Source: Candidatus Treponema merdequi
Lineage (GTDB): Bacteria; Spirochaetota; Spirochaetia; Treponematales; Treponemataceae
Length of the DNA: 64,000 nt
Reading direction: 5' to 3'
Assembly (NCBI GenBank): GCA_018064525.1
Contig: JAGHVB010000005.1
Location: 33,749-97,748 of the forward strand
Below are positions 25,891 through 36,169 of the stretch, in pieces. A program made the position numbers and the translations under genes. Under the pieces are notes generated by a model, which was not told the DNA's origin, did not search any database, and worked only from the letters and a program-made list of their open reading frames with translations. The first letter of the stretch is position 1; each line of letters starts with the position of its first letter.

Positions 25891-28428
25891 TTAGAACTGA
25901 ACTTTTAATCCGAGTGACGGCATCGGTAAACCAATATTAAAGTCTACAGAATCTCTTACATCACTCATTTTTCCAGTATGACTGTTATATGATTTATCTC
26001 CTTTTGGAGAATAAAGATTTACAAAAATATCCTGAGCCGCAAAATAGAATTCCCATTTAACTTTATCATCATGAGACATCCACTGATAAGAAATACGGAT
26101 ATCAACAGGACAGGAAATTTCATTTCGTAAAACATCACTGTAAACAGAACTTCTTGTATAGCGCTGTACGACTGTTCCATCTTCCATTGTAGAAGCATAG
26201 CATGTAAGATCGCCATTCTTCTTTTTAGGAGTTCCAGTTGCAAGTGCTGCTTTAAGTGTAAATGTCCAGCCTTTTCCAAAATGCCAGTTGCTTACAAGAT
26301 TCAATGTATGGAATCTGTGATAATCAGGATAATACCATTCATTTACGACATCACACATTATCGGTTCTACATATTTTCCACTGTAAGTTCCTGCAGGATT
26401 AAGAAATCTTGTATAAACAAATGAATATGAAATATATCCATCCCAGTGCTTTCCTTTTGTTTTTTCAAGCATTGCATCAATTCCAAATACATGACCTTTA
26501 CCGTCTGTCTTGGCATTGTATTGAACAGGCCCATTTGACATCGGATCTGAAACACCATACCAGTACATTCTTGAAAGATAATATTTATAATAAGTTTCAA
26601 GCTTGAACTTCCAGTTATCTTCAAACTCTGCTTCTCCACCAAGAACTGCAAACAATGCAGTATTCGGTTTTAAGATATCATCATGAAATGTAAAATCGTC
26701 AGAAAGAATTTCAATTTCGCGTGGAGTTGAAACAAAAATACCAGTTCCAGTTGTAATAGAAGCTTTCTTAAGTTTTCCGATATCTCTCCAAGGTGTAACA
26801 GTCAAAGTTGCACGAGGACAGATTTCCGGAAGCAGCATTTTATTAAATCCAGTATCAGGATTAAAAACATTGCAAAACTCTGCTCTTAAACCGATTTCAG
26901 AATTAATTAAACTTGTGTCTGTTCCGTAATTCCATGTAACAAAACCTGCTGTATCTGACAAACAGTTATTATTTGACTCTGTCTTAAAATCAACTTTCTT
27001 AAATACATATCCACCGTTATACGGAATATCCATCCATGCCGGCTGATCTTCTTTTACATCAGCTCCTGCAAATATTTCTTCAACACCTGCACATAAATGA
27101 TTTTTTTCATTAAGTTCAAATTCTGTTTCAAACTTTGCACTGATCAGATGAGAATTCAGTTTCTCATTCATCTTACTTTCAATTTCATTCAGATAATATG
27201 AACCGCCATAAGTTACACCAGGTAATGAAGAATATCTTGAAACAAATTCATCATTGTATTTTACAAATCCTTTTTCTGTCATCTTCTGGTTCATATCTTC
27301 AAACATTCCGTTGTAGCACAAAAGTCCATGAAGCTGAATTTTTTCTGTCGCAAGATATTTTATATTTAAACCACCAAGAACCTGATAAATGTCATAGTCC
27401 ATCACAGAACGAGTTGTAAAACCATCTTTTTCTTCTTTCTGATCAATCGAAAGTCCGTCACTTCCAAAAAATCCTGTAACAGCAATATCAAGTTCAGGAC
27501 GAGGCTTAAACTGTGCTTTCATAAAAAAATCACGGATATAAGGCGGACGATTGATCATATCAAGCATATCTGTTCCAGTCATTTTATAAATCTCAAAAAG
27601 AGGTTCAAGATAAGTGAGATGTCCGCCGACAAGCATACCGCCGACATTTTTTCCAAATGGAATCTGCGCAAAAATATCTGTACTCATAGTTGATACAGAA
27701 GCATTCAGATGGAATTTTTCAAAATCCGGTTTCAATGTAGTTGCTTCAAGAAGTCCGGAACTTGCTTTTCCATATTTTGCAGAAAAAACACCGTTTGAAA
27801 GTTTTACAGATTCAATCATCGACGGATTTAAAATAGAAATACCGCCGCCCCAATGCCATGGAAAATACGTATACATTCCATCAAGCGTAACTGCAAACTC
27901 ACGCGGATTACCGCCACGTACAGAAGGTTCACTTCCCCATATTCCACTGAACGAAACTCCCGGCAGAGTTCTTACAGACGCCATACAGTCTTCAATCAAA
28001 CCCATGTTCGAAGTCGTATGCATCTTCTCTTTTGTCATAACTGTAGAAACACCAGGTTTTTCTTCCTGCGTATCAGGAGAAGCACGGTTTACAACAAGTT
28101 CCTGACCTTCAATTACATCAGTAATAGACATCTTGATTTCAAGAGAATTGTCATCTGCTTTTACATTCACGCTTGCGTTTTTATAACCGGCAAGACGAGC
28201 CTCTACAGTTTCTGTTTTTTCATTTACAGAAATTACTGCAACACCATTTTCATCAGTAACAACTGCGTTTGCAGTTTTTCCTTTAACACTTAATTTTACT
28301 CCTTCGAGTGGAATTTCAAGTTCAGCATCTGTTACCGAAATTTTTACATCCCGCGCAAAAACTGCTGCAACCAAAAAACTCAAAAGAATAACAACCAGTA
28401 ATCTTTTTTTCATTTTTAAGATCTCCAA
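25891..28428 (-). CDS. TonB-dependent receptor with carboxypeptidase-regulatory-like N-terminal domain
   Basis: DAELEIPLEGVKLSVKGKTANAVVTDENGVAVISV; plug RTLPGVSFSGIWGSEPSVRGGNPREFAVTLDGMYTYFPWHWGGGISILNPSMIESVKLSNGVFSAKYGKASSGLLE. Confidence 0.92.
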   Translation of the reverse strand: MEILKMKKRLLVVILLSFLVAAVFARDVKISVTDAELEIPLEGVKLSVKGKTANAVVTDENGVAVISVNEKTETVEARLAGYKNASVNVKADDNSLEIKMSITDVIEGQELVVNRASPDTQEEKPGVSTVMTKEKMHTTSNMGLIEDCMASVRTLPGVSFSGIWGSEPSVRGGNPREFAVTLDGMYTYFPWHWGGGISILNPSMIESVKLSNGVFSAKYGKASSGLLEATTLKPDFEKFHLNASVSTMSTDIFAQIPFGKNVGGMLVGGHLTYLEPLFEIYKMTGTDMLDMINRPPYIRDFFMKAQFKPRPELDIAVTGFFGSDGLSIDQKEEKDGFTTRSVMDYDIYQVLGGLNIKYLATEKIQLHGLLCYNGMFEDMNQKMTEKGFVKYNDEFVSRYSSLPGVTYGGSYYLNEIESKMNEKLNSHLISAKFETEFELNEKNHLCAGVEEIFAGADVKEDQPAWMDIPYNGGYVFKKVDFKTESNNNCLSDTAGFVTWNYGTDTSLINSEIGLRAEFCNVFNPDTGFNKMLLPEICPRATLTVTPWRDIGKLKKASITTGTGIFVSTPREIEILSDDFTFHDDILKPNTALFAVLGGEAEFEDNWKFKLETYYKYYLSRMYWYGVSDPMSNGPVQYNAKTDGKGHVFGIDAMLEKTKGKHWDGYISYSFVYTRFLNPAGTYSGKYVEPIMCDVVNEWYYPDYHRFHTLNLVSNWHFGKGWTFTLKAALATGTPKKKNGDLTCYASTMEDGTVVQRYTRSSVYSDVLRNEISCPVDIRISYQWMSHDDKVKWEFYFAAQDIFVNLYSPKGDKSYNSHTGKMSDVRDSVDFNIGLPMPSLGLKVQF

Positions 28429-28492
28429 TAATCAATAGACACCTCAAAAATAAAAATCTGTTACCAGAAAAAAATGCCCCGCACAAAAAAAA

Positions 28493-28524
28493 TCACCCGC
28501 CTTCTCTTTCAAAAAAGCGGGTGA
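28493..28524 (-). terminator. Rho-independent terminator of GH94 gene
   Basis: TCACCCGC (28493-28500) / GCGGGTGA (28517-28524) stem; T-tract on the minus strand side (AAAAAAAA at 28485-28492). Confidence 0.8.
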
Positions 28525-28568
28525 CAAAATTCAAGTTTTAAAATTTAAGCTGAAGATATTTCCAGAAA

Positions 28569-30992
28569 TTAAACTCTTTCAACAGGAACTTCTTTTGCAT
28601 TTCTTCCCATATATGCTGTAATCTTTGAACCGTCTTTAATCATATCAACAGGAATTACTGCAGCATCAAGGCGTTTACCGTCAACTTCGATGTATTCAAC
28701 ACCTTTATTGATGTGCTGCGGGTTCTTAACTTCAATCTTAAGATTCATACCGCGCCAGCGTCTTGAAACTTCAAATCCATCCCAGTCATGAGGGAGACAC
28801 GGATCGATGAGCATTCCATCATACTGAGGACGAATACCGAGAACATACTGAGTTGTTGAATAGTAGTTCCATGTTGCTGCCCCTGAGAGCCATGCAACGC
28901 GGCAGTTTCCGGCGCGAGGTGAATAAGTGGAATAAGTTGTCTGTCCGACAACGTATGGTTCTGACTGGCGAACTTCTGCTTTTGTATTGTAGCTTGCAGG
29001 AAGTGCTGCCTTAAGATATTCGTAAGCACGGTCTCCGTTTCCCATGAGAGTTTCAGCAATTACGCCCCAACCCTGTGTGTGGTTAAAGATACCGGCATTT
29101 TCTTTGATACCAGCGTTAAATACAACGGCACTCATTGTGTCGCGTGGTGCGTTTGCAAATGAAGGTCCGCAGAGCATAAGTCCGTATGGAGTTGCAAGTT
29201 TTTCTTTTACAGTTTCGAGACACTGCTTAGCCTGTTCCGGTGTCGCAGCATTTGAAAGAACTGCCCAGACCTGAGTATTGAAATATACCTGACCTTCGTC
29301 CATTGTCTTAGTTCCATAAACCTGACCGCTTTCTGTGATAGCCCAGATAAACCATTTGCCATCCCAGCACTTAGCCTGAATAGCTTTATCAAGTTTATCA
29401 CGTTCCATCAAAGCCCATTCACTTTCTGCTTTTTCACCGAGACGGAGAGAAAGATCAGAATAAGTTGTAAGTCCGAGTCTGAGCTGGAATGCAACAAAGA
29501 GGCTCTGTCCTTTGTAACCGAGTTTGAGACAGTCGTTCCAGTCAGCCAAAAGTCCGCAAGGAAGTCCGTCTGCACCCATTCTTTCAAGATTGAATAAAAG
29601 AGCCTGTTTCAAGTGACCGTAAACAGTTGCTTCACCTTCATCACCATATGGAACAACTTTCTTCAAGAAATCCCATTTACCAGTTTCTGCGATGAATGCA
29701 GGTACTGAGTGGAAGAACCAGAGACAGTCATCCGAACGGAACTCACCAGGAGCCGGACATTTTTCGTGACCAGGATTATGATCTTTTGTAATTACTGGAA
29801 TTGCACCACCGCACTTAACCTGACCAGAAAGCATTCTCACAAGTCTTTCTTCTGCTTCTTCAGGAATTGCTGCTGCAACACCGAGAATATCCTGAACTGA
29901 GTCACGATATCCGAGACCATCGCGTTCTCCGTTGTAAACAAGAGATGCAGCACGGCTCCATGCAAATGTGATGAGACAGTTGTAAAGTCCCCAGACATTA
30001 ACTGTATGGTTAATGTCTTCATCAGGAGTTTTTGCAACAAAACTTCCGAGTCTTGCGTGCCATGTCTTTTTAAGTAATTCAAGTTCTTTGTCAGCGCGTT
30101 CTGCGTTTCCAAATTCGTCAACAAGAGGTTTACCTGTAACCCATGCGTCGCCGATACCAAACATGATGATAATTTCTTTTGTTTCACCAGGCTGTAATTC
30201 TACATCCGACTGAATCGAACCGCAGATATTATCTCCATAAGCGAGAGAATTTGTACATTTTCCGTTCTTAACAGCATCAGGGTGTTCGTAGTTTCCGTAA
30301 GTTCCAATAAAAGCTTCACGGCTTGTATCAAAACCAGACATCTTTGCACCACAGATTGCCATCCATGAATGCATTCCCTGTTCACCAAACGGAGCATCAG
30401 GAAACTGATGATAAAGATTATCGTGAATTGCAAAGCGAAGCATGTTGTCACGCTGTTCGCCTTTTGAAATGAAAATGGAATACTGAAGGTTTACCTGATC
30501 CTGTTCTGTGCTCCACTGGTTTGTAAGTTCGCAGTATGTAAAAGCACTGAGACGGCGCGCAGTCTTTCCTGTGTTTGTGAGCTTCAAGCGCCAGTATTCA
30601 AAATTCTGGTTAAGTGGAACATAGTAAAGTGTCTCAGATTTGATGTCTGAATATTCAGAAATGATATTTGTATATGCAGTTCCGTGGTGACATTCGCTCT
30701 TGTACTGATCAAGAGGTTTTCCTACAGGCTGCCATGAAGCAGACCAGAAGTCTCCGGAATCACGGTCACAAAGATAGAAATAGCGTCCCGGCTGATCCAT
30801 TGGAACAGCGTTAAAGCGAAGGCGCATGAAGCGTCCCTGGGCACCAGATTTATAAAATCCGTATCCGCCTGCATTGTTTGTGATAACTGCTCCGTAAACT
30901 GTTGATCCAAGATAATTGCTCCAGCTTGTAGGAGTATCCGGGCGAGTAATTACATACTCTTTTGCTTCGTCGTCAAAATAACCGTACTGCAT
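28569..30992 (-). CDS. Glycoside hydrolase family 94 phosphorylase (cellobiose phosphorylase-like)
   Basis: MQYGYFDDEAKEYVITRPDTPTSWSNYLGSTVYGAVITNNAGGYGFYKSGAQGRFMRLRFNAVPMDQPGRYFYLRD-like start; YNGERDGLGYRDSVQDILG; ADWNDCLKLGYKGQSLFVAFQL. Confidence 0.9.
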   Translation of the reverse strand: MQYGYFDDEAKEYVITRPDTPTSWSNYLGSTVYGAVITNNAGGYGFYKSGAQGRFMRLRFNAVPMDQPGRYFYLCDRDSGDFWSASWQPVGKPLDQYKSECHHGTAYTNIISEYSDIKSETLYYVPLNQNFEYWRLKLTNTGKTARRLSAFTYCELTNQWSTEQDQVNLQYSIFISKGEQRDNMLRFAIHDNLYHQFPDAPFGEQGMHSWMAICGAKMSGFDTSREAFIGTYGNYEHPDAVKNGKCTNSLAYGDNICGSIQSDVELQPGETKEIIIMFGIGDAWVTGKPLVDEFGNAERADKELELLKKTWHARLGSFVAKTPDEDINHTVNVWGLYNCLITFAWSRAASLVYNGERDGLGYRDSVQDILGVAAAIPEEAEERLVRMLSGQVKCGGAIPVITKDHNPGHEKCPAPGEFRSDDCLWFFHSVPAFIAETGKWDFLKKVVPYGDEGEATVYGHLKQALLFNLERMGADGLPCGLLADWNDCLKLGYKGQSLFVAFQLRLGLTTYSDLSLRLGEKAESEWALMERDKLDKAIQAKCWDGKWFIWAITESGQVYGTKTMDEGQVYFNTQVWAVLSNAATPEQAKQCLETVKEKLATPYGLMLCGPSFANAPRDTMSAVVFNAGIKENAGIFNHTQGWGVIAETLMGNGDRAYEYLKAALPASYNTKAEVRQSEPYVVGQTTYSTYSPRAGNCRVAWLSGAATWNYYSTTQYVLGIRPQYDGMLIDPCLPHDWDGFEVSRRWRGMNLKIEVKNPQHINKGVEYIEVDGKRLDAAVIPVDMIKDGSKITAYMGRNAKEVPVERV

Positions 30993-31179
30993 TTTTTCCT
31001 CACTTAATTTACAGCCACCAGATTTAAAACCCGATGACTTTTTAATTCCGCCTAATCCGGAATCTTATAAAAATATTACAATGGAAGATTAGTTTTAGCA
31101 ATATTCCGCAATATGATAAATTTATCAAATTGTGTAAAAATTACTATTAATATGAGATTTATTACACTATAATTAAAAT

Positions 31180-31800
31180 ATGTACGAAATTGAACTTAAG
31201 GCACATGTGCACGACAAAAACCGCACTGTCAGTTTAATAAACAGTTTTGCAGATTACTGTGGAACTACGATAAAAGACGATGAGTATTTTCATTTTGAAC
31301 TCAATTTAAAAAACGAAAATCCAATTTCGAAAATTCCACATGAACATCACATAACATGCCGCCTTCGACACGAAGAATACACTTTCCCTGACAATTCCAC
31401 AAAAACCCAGGATCTTCTCACATATAAAAAAAAGGAACGCCGCACAAATGCAGACGGCACGACATACGAAGTCAACGAAGAAAACGAAACAGTTCTCTCA
31501 GAACCGGAAGCAGTCAGAAAACTTCTTCTCGACACAGGCTACACATCCGCTTATACAAAACACAAAGATGTAATGCAGTGGAAAACTAAAACTCCATACG
31601 GAGAAGCACATCTTGAACTCTGCGGTGTCCAATCTCTGGGAGACTTTTTAGAAATTGAAGTTGTTGCAAAAAACTGCGATAATGAAAACGAAATACGAAA
31701 AGAACTTGAAAATCTTATTATTAAATCAGGACTTACACTTTCTGACATAGAAAAAAAATATTACAGTGAATTATTAAAGGAGATAAACAATGCTGGATAA
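31180..31800 (+). CDS. CYTH domain protein (class IV adenylate cyclase-like)
   Basis: MYEIELKAHVHDKN start; TYKKKERRTNADGTTYEVNEE; HLELCGVQSLGDFLEIEVV. Confidence 0.85.
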   Translation: MYEIELKAHVHDKNRTVSLINSFADYCGTTIKDDEYFHFELNLKNENPISKIPHEHHITCRLRHEEYTFPDNSTKTQDLLTYKKKERRTNADGTTYEVNEENETVLSEPEAVRKLLLDTGYTSAYTKHKDVMQWKTKTPYGEAHLELCGVQSLGDFLEIEVVAKNCDNENEIRKELENLIIKSGLTLSDIEKKYYSELLKEINNAG

Positions 31801-32707
31801 TTCAAAAATTAAAAAAGCTGCAGTCTCACAGCTTAAAACCAGATGGTTAATTCCATTCATTGCAGTTTTTGCATCCAATGTAATTAACTTTTTACTTAAA
31901 ACAACAGAAACAATGATGCCGGAAAACGGAAACATTTCTCTATTATTTTCATTTTTCAAATTATTGTGTTCAATACTTTTAAGTTTTGCCATTACAAAAA
32001 TTTCACTTGATATGACAAAATCAAATGAACCTCTTTCATTTTCTGATTATACAGATTCATTTACTTACTGGAGTCCGGCAATCCGTGCTTTCTTATGGAT
32101 GCTGCTGTGGATCGTGATTTTTGTCGTAATCATTTCTGTTCCAGCTTCATTTATTTTTATATTAAGCTGCGGACTGGCTATCCTCAAATCAATTGACTTC
32201 AGCAGCTTTGATTTTTCAAACGGTTTTCACTATGAAAAATTTGATACTTTTTCAAACCCGGAAGATTTTTTCAATACACTGTTTACAGAATATATCGGAC
32301 TTGCAATTCTGATGATTGTACTTTTCTGTGTAATAACGGCAGTCATAATTTTTAAGTGTCTTCAGTATTCACAGATTATGTATATCATTGCGGACAATAA
32401 AAAAATATCTGTAAAAAAAGCGATGCGCGTAAGCATTGAATATATGAAAGGTCATAAAGGTGAACTTTTCTGTCTTTGCTTAAGTTTCATCGGATGGATA
32501 ATTCTTTGCATTGTTCCATGTTTTTTTGTAAAATTTCTCACTGACACATTGTCTGTAAAAACAGTAAAACTTATCATGACACTGCTTTTATCTGTAACAT
32601 TTTCATTTCTAGGTCCTTACTTTAACCTTTCACTTGCAAACTTTTACAATGAAGTTAAAAAAGATGCACTCTCATCTGGCAGAGTAAAAACAGAAGATTT
32701 ACAATAA
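31790..32707 (+). CDS. Multi-pass membrane protein, DUF975-like
   Basis: IKKAAVSQLKTRWLIPFIAVFASNVINFLL ... MYIIADNKKISVKKAMRVSIEYMKGHKGELFCLCLSFIGWIILCIVP. Confidence 0.7.
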   Translation: MLDNSKIKKAAVSQLKTRWLIPFIAVFASNVINFLLKTTETMMPENGNISLLFSFFKLLCSILLSFAITKISLDMTKSNEPLSFSDYTDSFTYWSPAIRAFLWMLLWIVIFVVIISVPASFIFILSCGLAILKSIDFSSFDFSNGFHYEKFDTFSNPEDFFNTLFTEYIGLAILMIVLFCVITAVIIFKCLQYSQIMYIIADNKKISVKKAMRVSIEYMKGHKGELFCLCLSFIGWIILCIVPCFFVKFLTDTLSVKTVKLIMTLLLSVTFSFLGPYFNLSLANFYNEVKKDALSSGRVKTEDLQ

Positions 32708-32727
32708 ATATTTACGGAGATATAAAA

Positions 32728-33837
32728 ATGGAATTTCAAAACCAAACATCAGTAACATCAAACCAGACTTCAAAAACCTACGCAAAACCAAATCCACAGC
32801 CTGCTGCAAAAAAGAAAACAGGCGGTAAAGGTCTTATCATTTTTATCATAATGCTCGTTCTTGCGCTTGGTTTTGCAAGTTACGCTTTTCTTAATTCAGA
32901 TACTGCTTCTAAAACTGAATTTCCTTCACAGTCATCAATAGCAGAAAAATCAAAGCAGAAACTCAAAACTTTTGATTTCAACTTTGGAAATTCCCCATCT
33001 AAAACAGCAATCAAACCACAGGGTGAATACATTGCAAAAATTTACATCACAGGAGTCATTCAGCAGGAAAACAAAACATACAATCAGAAATGGCTTTTAA
33101 ATACAATTCAGGAACTTAAAGATGATCCGAACAACAAAGGAATCATTTTATTCATTGACTCCCCTGGAGGTTCTGTTTACGAATCTGATGAAGCATACCT
33201 CGCCCTCTCAGACTATCAGGGAGCACACAAACCTGTCTGGACTTACATGGCATCCCTTGCTGCTTCCGGCGGATACTACATCGCATGCGGTTCTGAATAT
33301 ATCTGCGCAAACAGAAATACACTTACAGGTTCAATCGGTGTAATCGCAGGAAGTTCAGTTGACCTTACAGGTCTTATGGAAAAATATGGAATCAAGTCAA
33401 AAACATTCACTGCAGGCCGAAACAAAAACATGCTCAATTACAACTGCCCGCTCACCGAAGAGCAGGAAGCAATCATGCAGTCAGTCGCAGACGAATGTTA
33501 CGACCAGTTTACAAATATCGTTGCAATAAACAGAAAGATGGACATTAAAACAGTAAAGGCTCTTGCCGACGGAAGAATCTACACAGCAAAACAGGCATTA
33601 AACAATAAATTGATTGATAAAATCTGCTCCTTTGACGAAGCCGTAGGTGCAATGAAAGCAAAATACAAATTTGAAGGTGTAGAAGTTATAGATTACGAAT
33701 ATACTTACAAACAGAACTGGTACGACATTCTTTCAGGAAAAATCGCAGACATAAATAAAAGCGCACAAAGTCCTGAAGGAAAAATAATCGATATGGTAAC
33801 AAGTGATATTAAATATCCGGCTTACCTTGCAGAATAA
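32728..33837 (+). CDS. sppA: Signal peptide peptidase SppA (S49 family)
   Basis: YIAKIYITGVIQ; KGIILFIDSPGGSVYESDEAYLAL; PVWTYMASLAASGGYYIACGSEYICANRNTLTGSIGVI. Confidence 0.92.
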   Translation: MEFQNQTSVTSNQTSKTYAKPNPQPAAKKKTGGKGLIIFIIMLVLALGFASYAFLNSDTASKTEFPSQSSIAEKSKQKLKTFDFNFGNSPSKTAIKPQGEYIAKIYITGVIQQENKTYNQKWLLNTIQELKDDPNNKGIILFIDSPGGSVYESDEAYLALSDYQGAHKPVWTYMASLAASGGYYIACGSEYICANRNTLTGSIGVIAGSSVDLTGLMEKYGIKSKTFTAGRNKNMLNYNCPLTEEQEAIMQSVADECYDQFTNIVAINRKMDIKTVKALADGRIYTAKQALNNKLIDKICSFDEAVGAMKAKYKFEGVEVIDYEYTYKQNWYDILSGKIADINKSAQSPEGKIIDMVTSDIKYPAYLAE

Positions 33838-33854
33838 ATCAAACGGGCAGGATT

Positions 33855-34460
33855 TTATCTTGCCCACTGATTTACAATCGCACCAATCTGGTCCATGCTC
33901 AAAGGTTTAGTCAAAAAATAATTGGCACCAAGTTCTGTGACACGTTCTGAAAGTCCTGTCTCTTTAAGAGCTGTTACAACAACAATGTATGGATTTTTAA
34001 AATTTTCATCAGTTTTAATTCTTTTGCACAAAGAAAAACCATCAACGCCCGGTAAATCAAGATCAAGAATTACAAAGCCGGGTTTTTCATTTGCCATAAT
34101 AGTGCCGGCTTCAAATCCATCAAAAGCCTGAAAAATTTTCAATTCTGGAAAATTTTTCTCAAGATATTTCTGGATCAGAGAATTTAAAACTTTATCATCA
34201 TCAACAATTATAATTGACTTTCCGCCTGTTGTTTTATTTTCATCAAGAAGTTCCTGAAGCATAGGTGGAATTTCACTTCCACGCTGTTTCATAAACTGTG
34301 CGAGATCTTCTGGAGTTACCCTAAACTGTCCGCCTGGTGTTGTGTACGCTTTTAAATGACCCGCATTAATCCAGTTAATGGCTGTCTGATTTACAACACC
34401 ACAAATATTTGCAACTTCAAGTGCTGAAAAAACTTTTGTCTTTTTTGTCTTCTGCGACAT
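33855..34460 (-). CDS. Response regulator with N-terminal MerR/excisionase-type HTH and REC domain
   Basis: VFSALEVANICGVVNQTAINWINAGHLKAYTTPGGQFRVTPEDLAQFM; REC IIIVDDDKVLNSLIQKYL...FVILDLDLPGVDGFSLCKRIK...KPLSMDQI. Confidence 0.9.
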   Translation of the reverse strand: MSQKTKKTKVFSALEVANICGVVNQTAINWINAGHLKAYTTPGGQFRVTPEDLAQFMKQRGSEIPPMLQELLDENKTTGGKSIIIVDDDKVLNSLIQKYLEKNFPELKIFQAFDGFEAGTIMANEKPGFVILDLDLPGVDGFSLCKRIKTDENFKNPYIVVVTALKETGLSERVTELGANYFLTKPLSMDQIGAIVNQWAR

Positions 34461-34479
34461 ACTGGCCCCTGTTATTCTT

Positions 34480-35085
34480 CTACTCTAAGTTTTTCTCTAT
34501 TTTCTCTATCAATTTTAACGCAAAACCGCATTTTAATAAATAAGAAGTTATCTTTTCCTGTGATTTTTTTAATCTTAAACATTTTCTATAAGCACGTCTG
34601 CAAAGCTCTTCTTCATCGTTTTCTGAAAAATATTCATCGAGTGCGTCCTCGATATATTCACGAGAGATGCCGCGCGAAGCAAGTTCCATCGAAAGCCTTA
34701 TTCTGCCTTCCGCATGCGAAATCTTACGGTTATTAAGCCAGACTCTGGCATACCGTCTGTCATCAAGATAATTTTTACTTTCTAAATAATCAAGCGCTTT
34801 ATTTATGTGGAATTTATCAAAACCCTTTTTCATAAGTTTTGAAGTAAGTCCCATTCTGTACTGTTCGCTCCTGTTCAATAAATCAAGAGCCTTCTGTTCT
34901 GCCCCGAAGCACAGGCCCGCATCAACAAGCTCTTCTTCCTTTTCATCAGTAAACTCGGCGCCTTCTACGAGTTCATCTTCCGAAACCTGAGACAGATATA
35001 CCGTTCTGACAAAAAAAGAAGGTCCCAGCACCGTTGTAATTTGCATACAATCGGGTGAAACCTTCTGTATCGATTGAATAACCAA
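34480..35085 (-). CDS. recX: Regulatory protein RecX
   Basis: ALDLLNRSEQYRMGLTSKLMKKGFDKFHINKALDYLESKNYLDDRRYARVWLNNRKISHAEGRIRLSMELASRGISREYIEDAL. Confidence 0.88.
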   Translation of the reverse strand: MVIQSIQKVSPDCMQITTVLGPSFFVRTVYLSQVSEDELVEGAEFTDEKEEELVDAGLCFGAEQKALDLLNRSEQYRMGLTSKLMKKGFDKFHINKALDYLESKNYLDDRRYARVWLNNRKISHAEGRIRLSMELASRGISREYIEDALDEYFSENDEEELCRRAYRKCLRLKKSQEKITSYLLKCGFALKLIEKIEKNLE

Positions 35086-35088
35086 TTT

Positions 35089-35481
35089 CTAACGTTTAGA
35101 GAACTGGAATCTTCTACGAGCACCTTTCTGACCGTATTTCTTACGTTCAACCATACGAGAGTCGCGAGTAAGATATCCGTTTGCTTTGAGTGCTGTGTGT
35201 GTATCCTGATCGATCTGGAGGAGAGCACGAGAAATTCCGTGCAAGCAAGCTGCAGCCTGTCCGTTAAGTCCGCCGCCAGTTACGTTGATAAGGATATCAA
35301 ATTTGTTATCGTTTGATGTTACGAGCAATGGCTGGTGTACAAGGCGAACCTGATCAGCTGTTGCAAAGTATTCTTTTACGTCTTTTCCGTTTACAGTAAT
35401 TTTTCCTGAACCTTCACGTACGAAAACGCGAGCAGTTGCAGTCTTTCTTCTTCCTGTTCCAATAGCAATATTTTTTACCAT
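35089..35481 (-). CDS. rpsI: 30S ribosomal protein S9
   Basis: AIGTGRRKTATARVFVREGSGKITVNG...RDSRMVERKKYGQKGARRRFQFSKR. Confidence 0.98.
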   Translation of the reverse strand: MVKNIAIGTGRRKTATARVFVREGSGKITVNGKDVKEYFATADQVRLVHQPLLVTSNDNKFDILINVTGGGLNGQAAACLHGISRALLQIDQDTHTALKANGYLTRDSRMVERKKYGQKGARRRFQFSKR

Positions 35482-35494
35482 AGTTAACTCCTAA

Positions 35495-35923
35495 TTAAAC
35501 TTCCAAAGCTTTTGGATTCTGTGCTTTGTGAGGATGTTCTGCACCTGCATAAATTTTGCAGTTGTCCATGATAGCGCGTCCGAGACGTCCGTGTGGGAGC
35601 ATTCCTGAGATTGCAATCTGCAATGGTTCTTCTGGATGTTTTTCGATAAGTTTTTCAAAAGTATGAGTCTTGAGGTTACCTACGAATCCAGTGAACTTAT
35701 GATAAAGTTTGTCCTGAGTTTTATTACCTGTTACGATAACTTTGTCAGCGTTGATAATTACTACATAGTCACCCATGTTCTGATTAACAGCGAATGATGG
35801 TTTGTTTTTACCACGGAGTACTGAAGCAGCTTTTGCAGCTACGCGTCCGAGTGGTTTGTTTGCAGCGTCAATAACATACCATGTACGTGGCTGAGCGCTT
35901 TCGTTAACAAAAATAGTTTTCAT
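35495..35923 (-). CDS. rplM: 50S ribosomal protein L13
   Basis: RTWYVIDAANKPLGRVAAKAASVLRGKNKPSFAVNQNMGDYVVIINADKVIVTGNK...GMLPHGRLGRAIMDNCKIYAGAEHPHKAQNP. Confidence 0.98.
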   Translation of the reverse strand: MKTIFVNESAQPRTWYVIDAANKPLGRVAAKAASVLRGKNKPSFAVNQNMGDYVVIINADKVIVTGNKTQDKLYHKFTGFVGNLKTHTFEKLIEKHPEEPLQIAISGMLPHGRLGRAIMDNCKIYAGAEHPHKAQNPKALEV

Positions 35924-36027
35924 TGTATATACCTTAATAATAAAGTTTATCCAGATTTCAAGATTGCATCTTCTTAAAATCCGCCATTAGTGATGAGCAT
36001 TCACTAAATACATATACGGGGAACATA

Positions 36028-36056
36028 AATATAACTTTTAAAGGGATTTTGGTCAA
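36028..36056 (-). promoter_or_regulatory. Promoter of rplM-rpsI-recX operon
   Basis: Minus strand TTGACC (36051-36056)-17 bp-TATATT (36028-36033). Confidence 0.75.
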
Positions 36057-36169
36057 TACAAACGGTCTGTTTTAAGGGAAAATTCCGTGGTTTTAAGTGG
36101 AATTTTACAGATCCGGTTTCAGATCAGTATAGCGTTTTTTCAGGTTCCATCCGGAACAAATTCAATAAA

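Noticed and set aside
27614-28105. 163-aa plus-strand ORF inside the TonB-dependent receptor gene (also 27853-28293)
   Set aside because: Lies entirely antisense to a well-supported receptor CDS and has no recognisable domain; long antisense frames are expected here.
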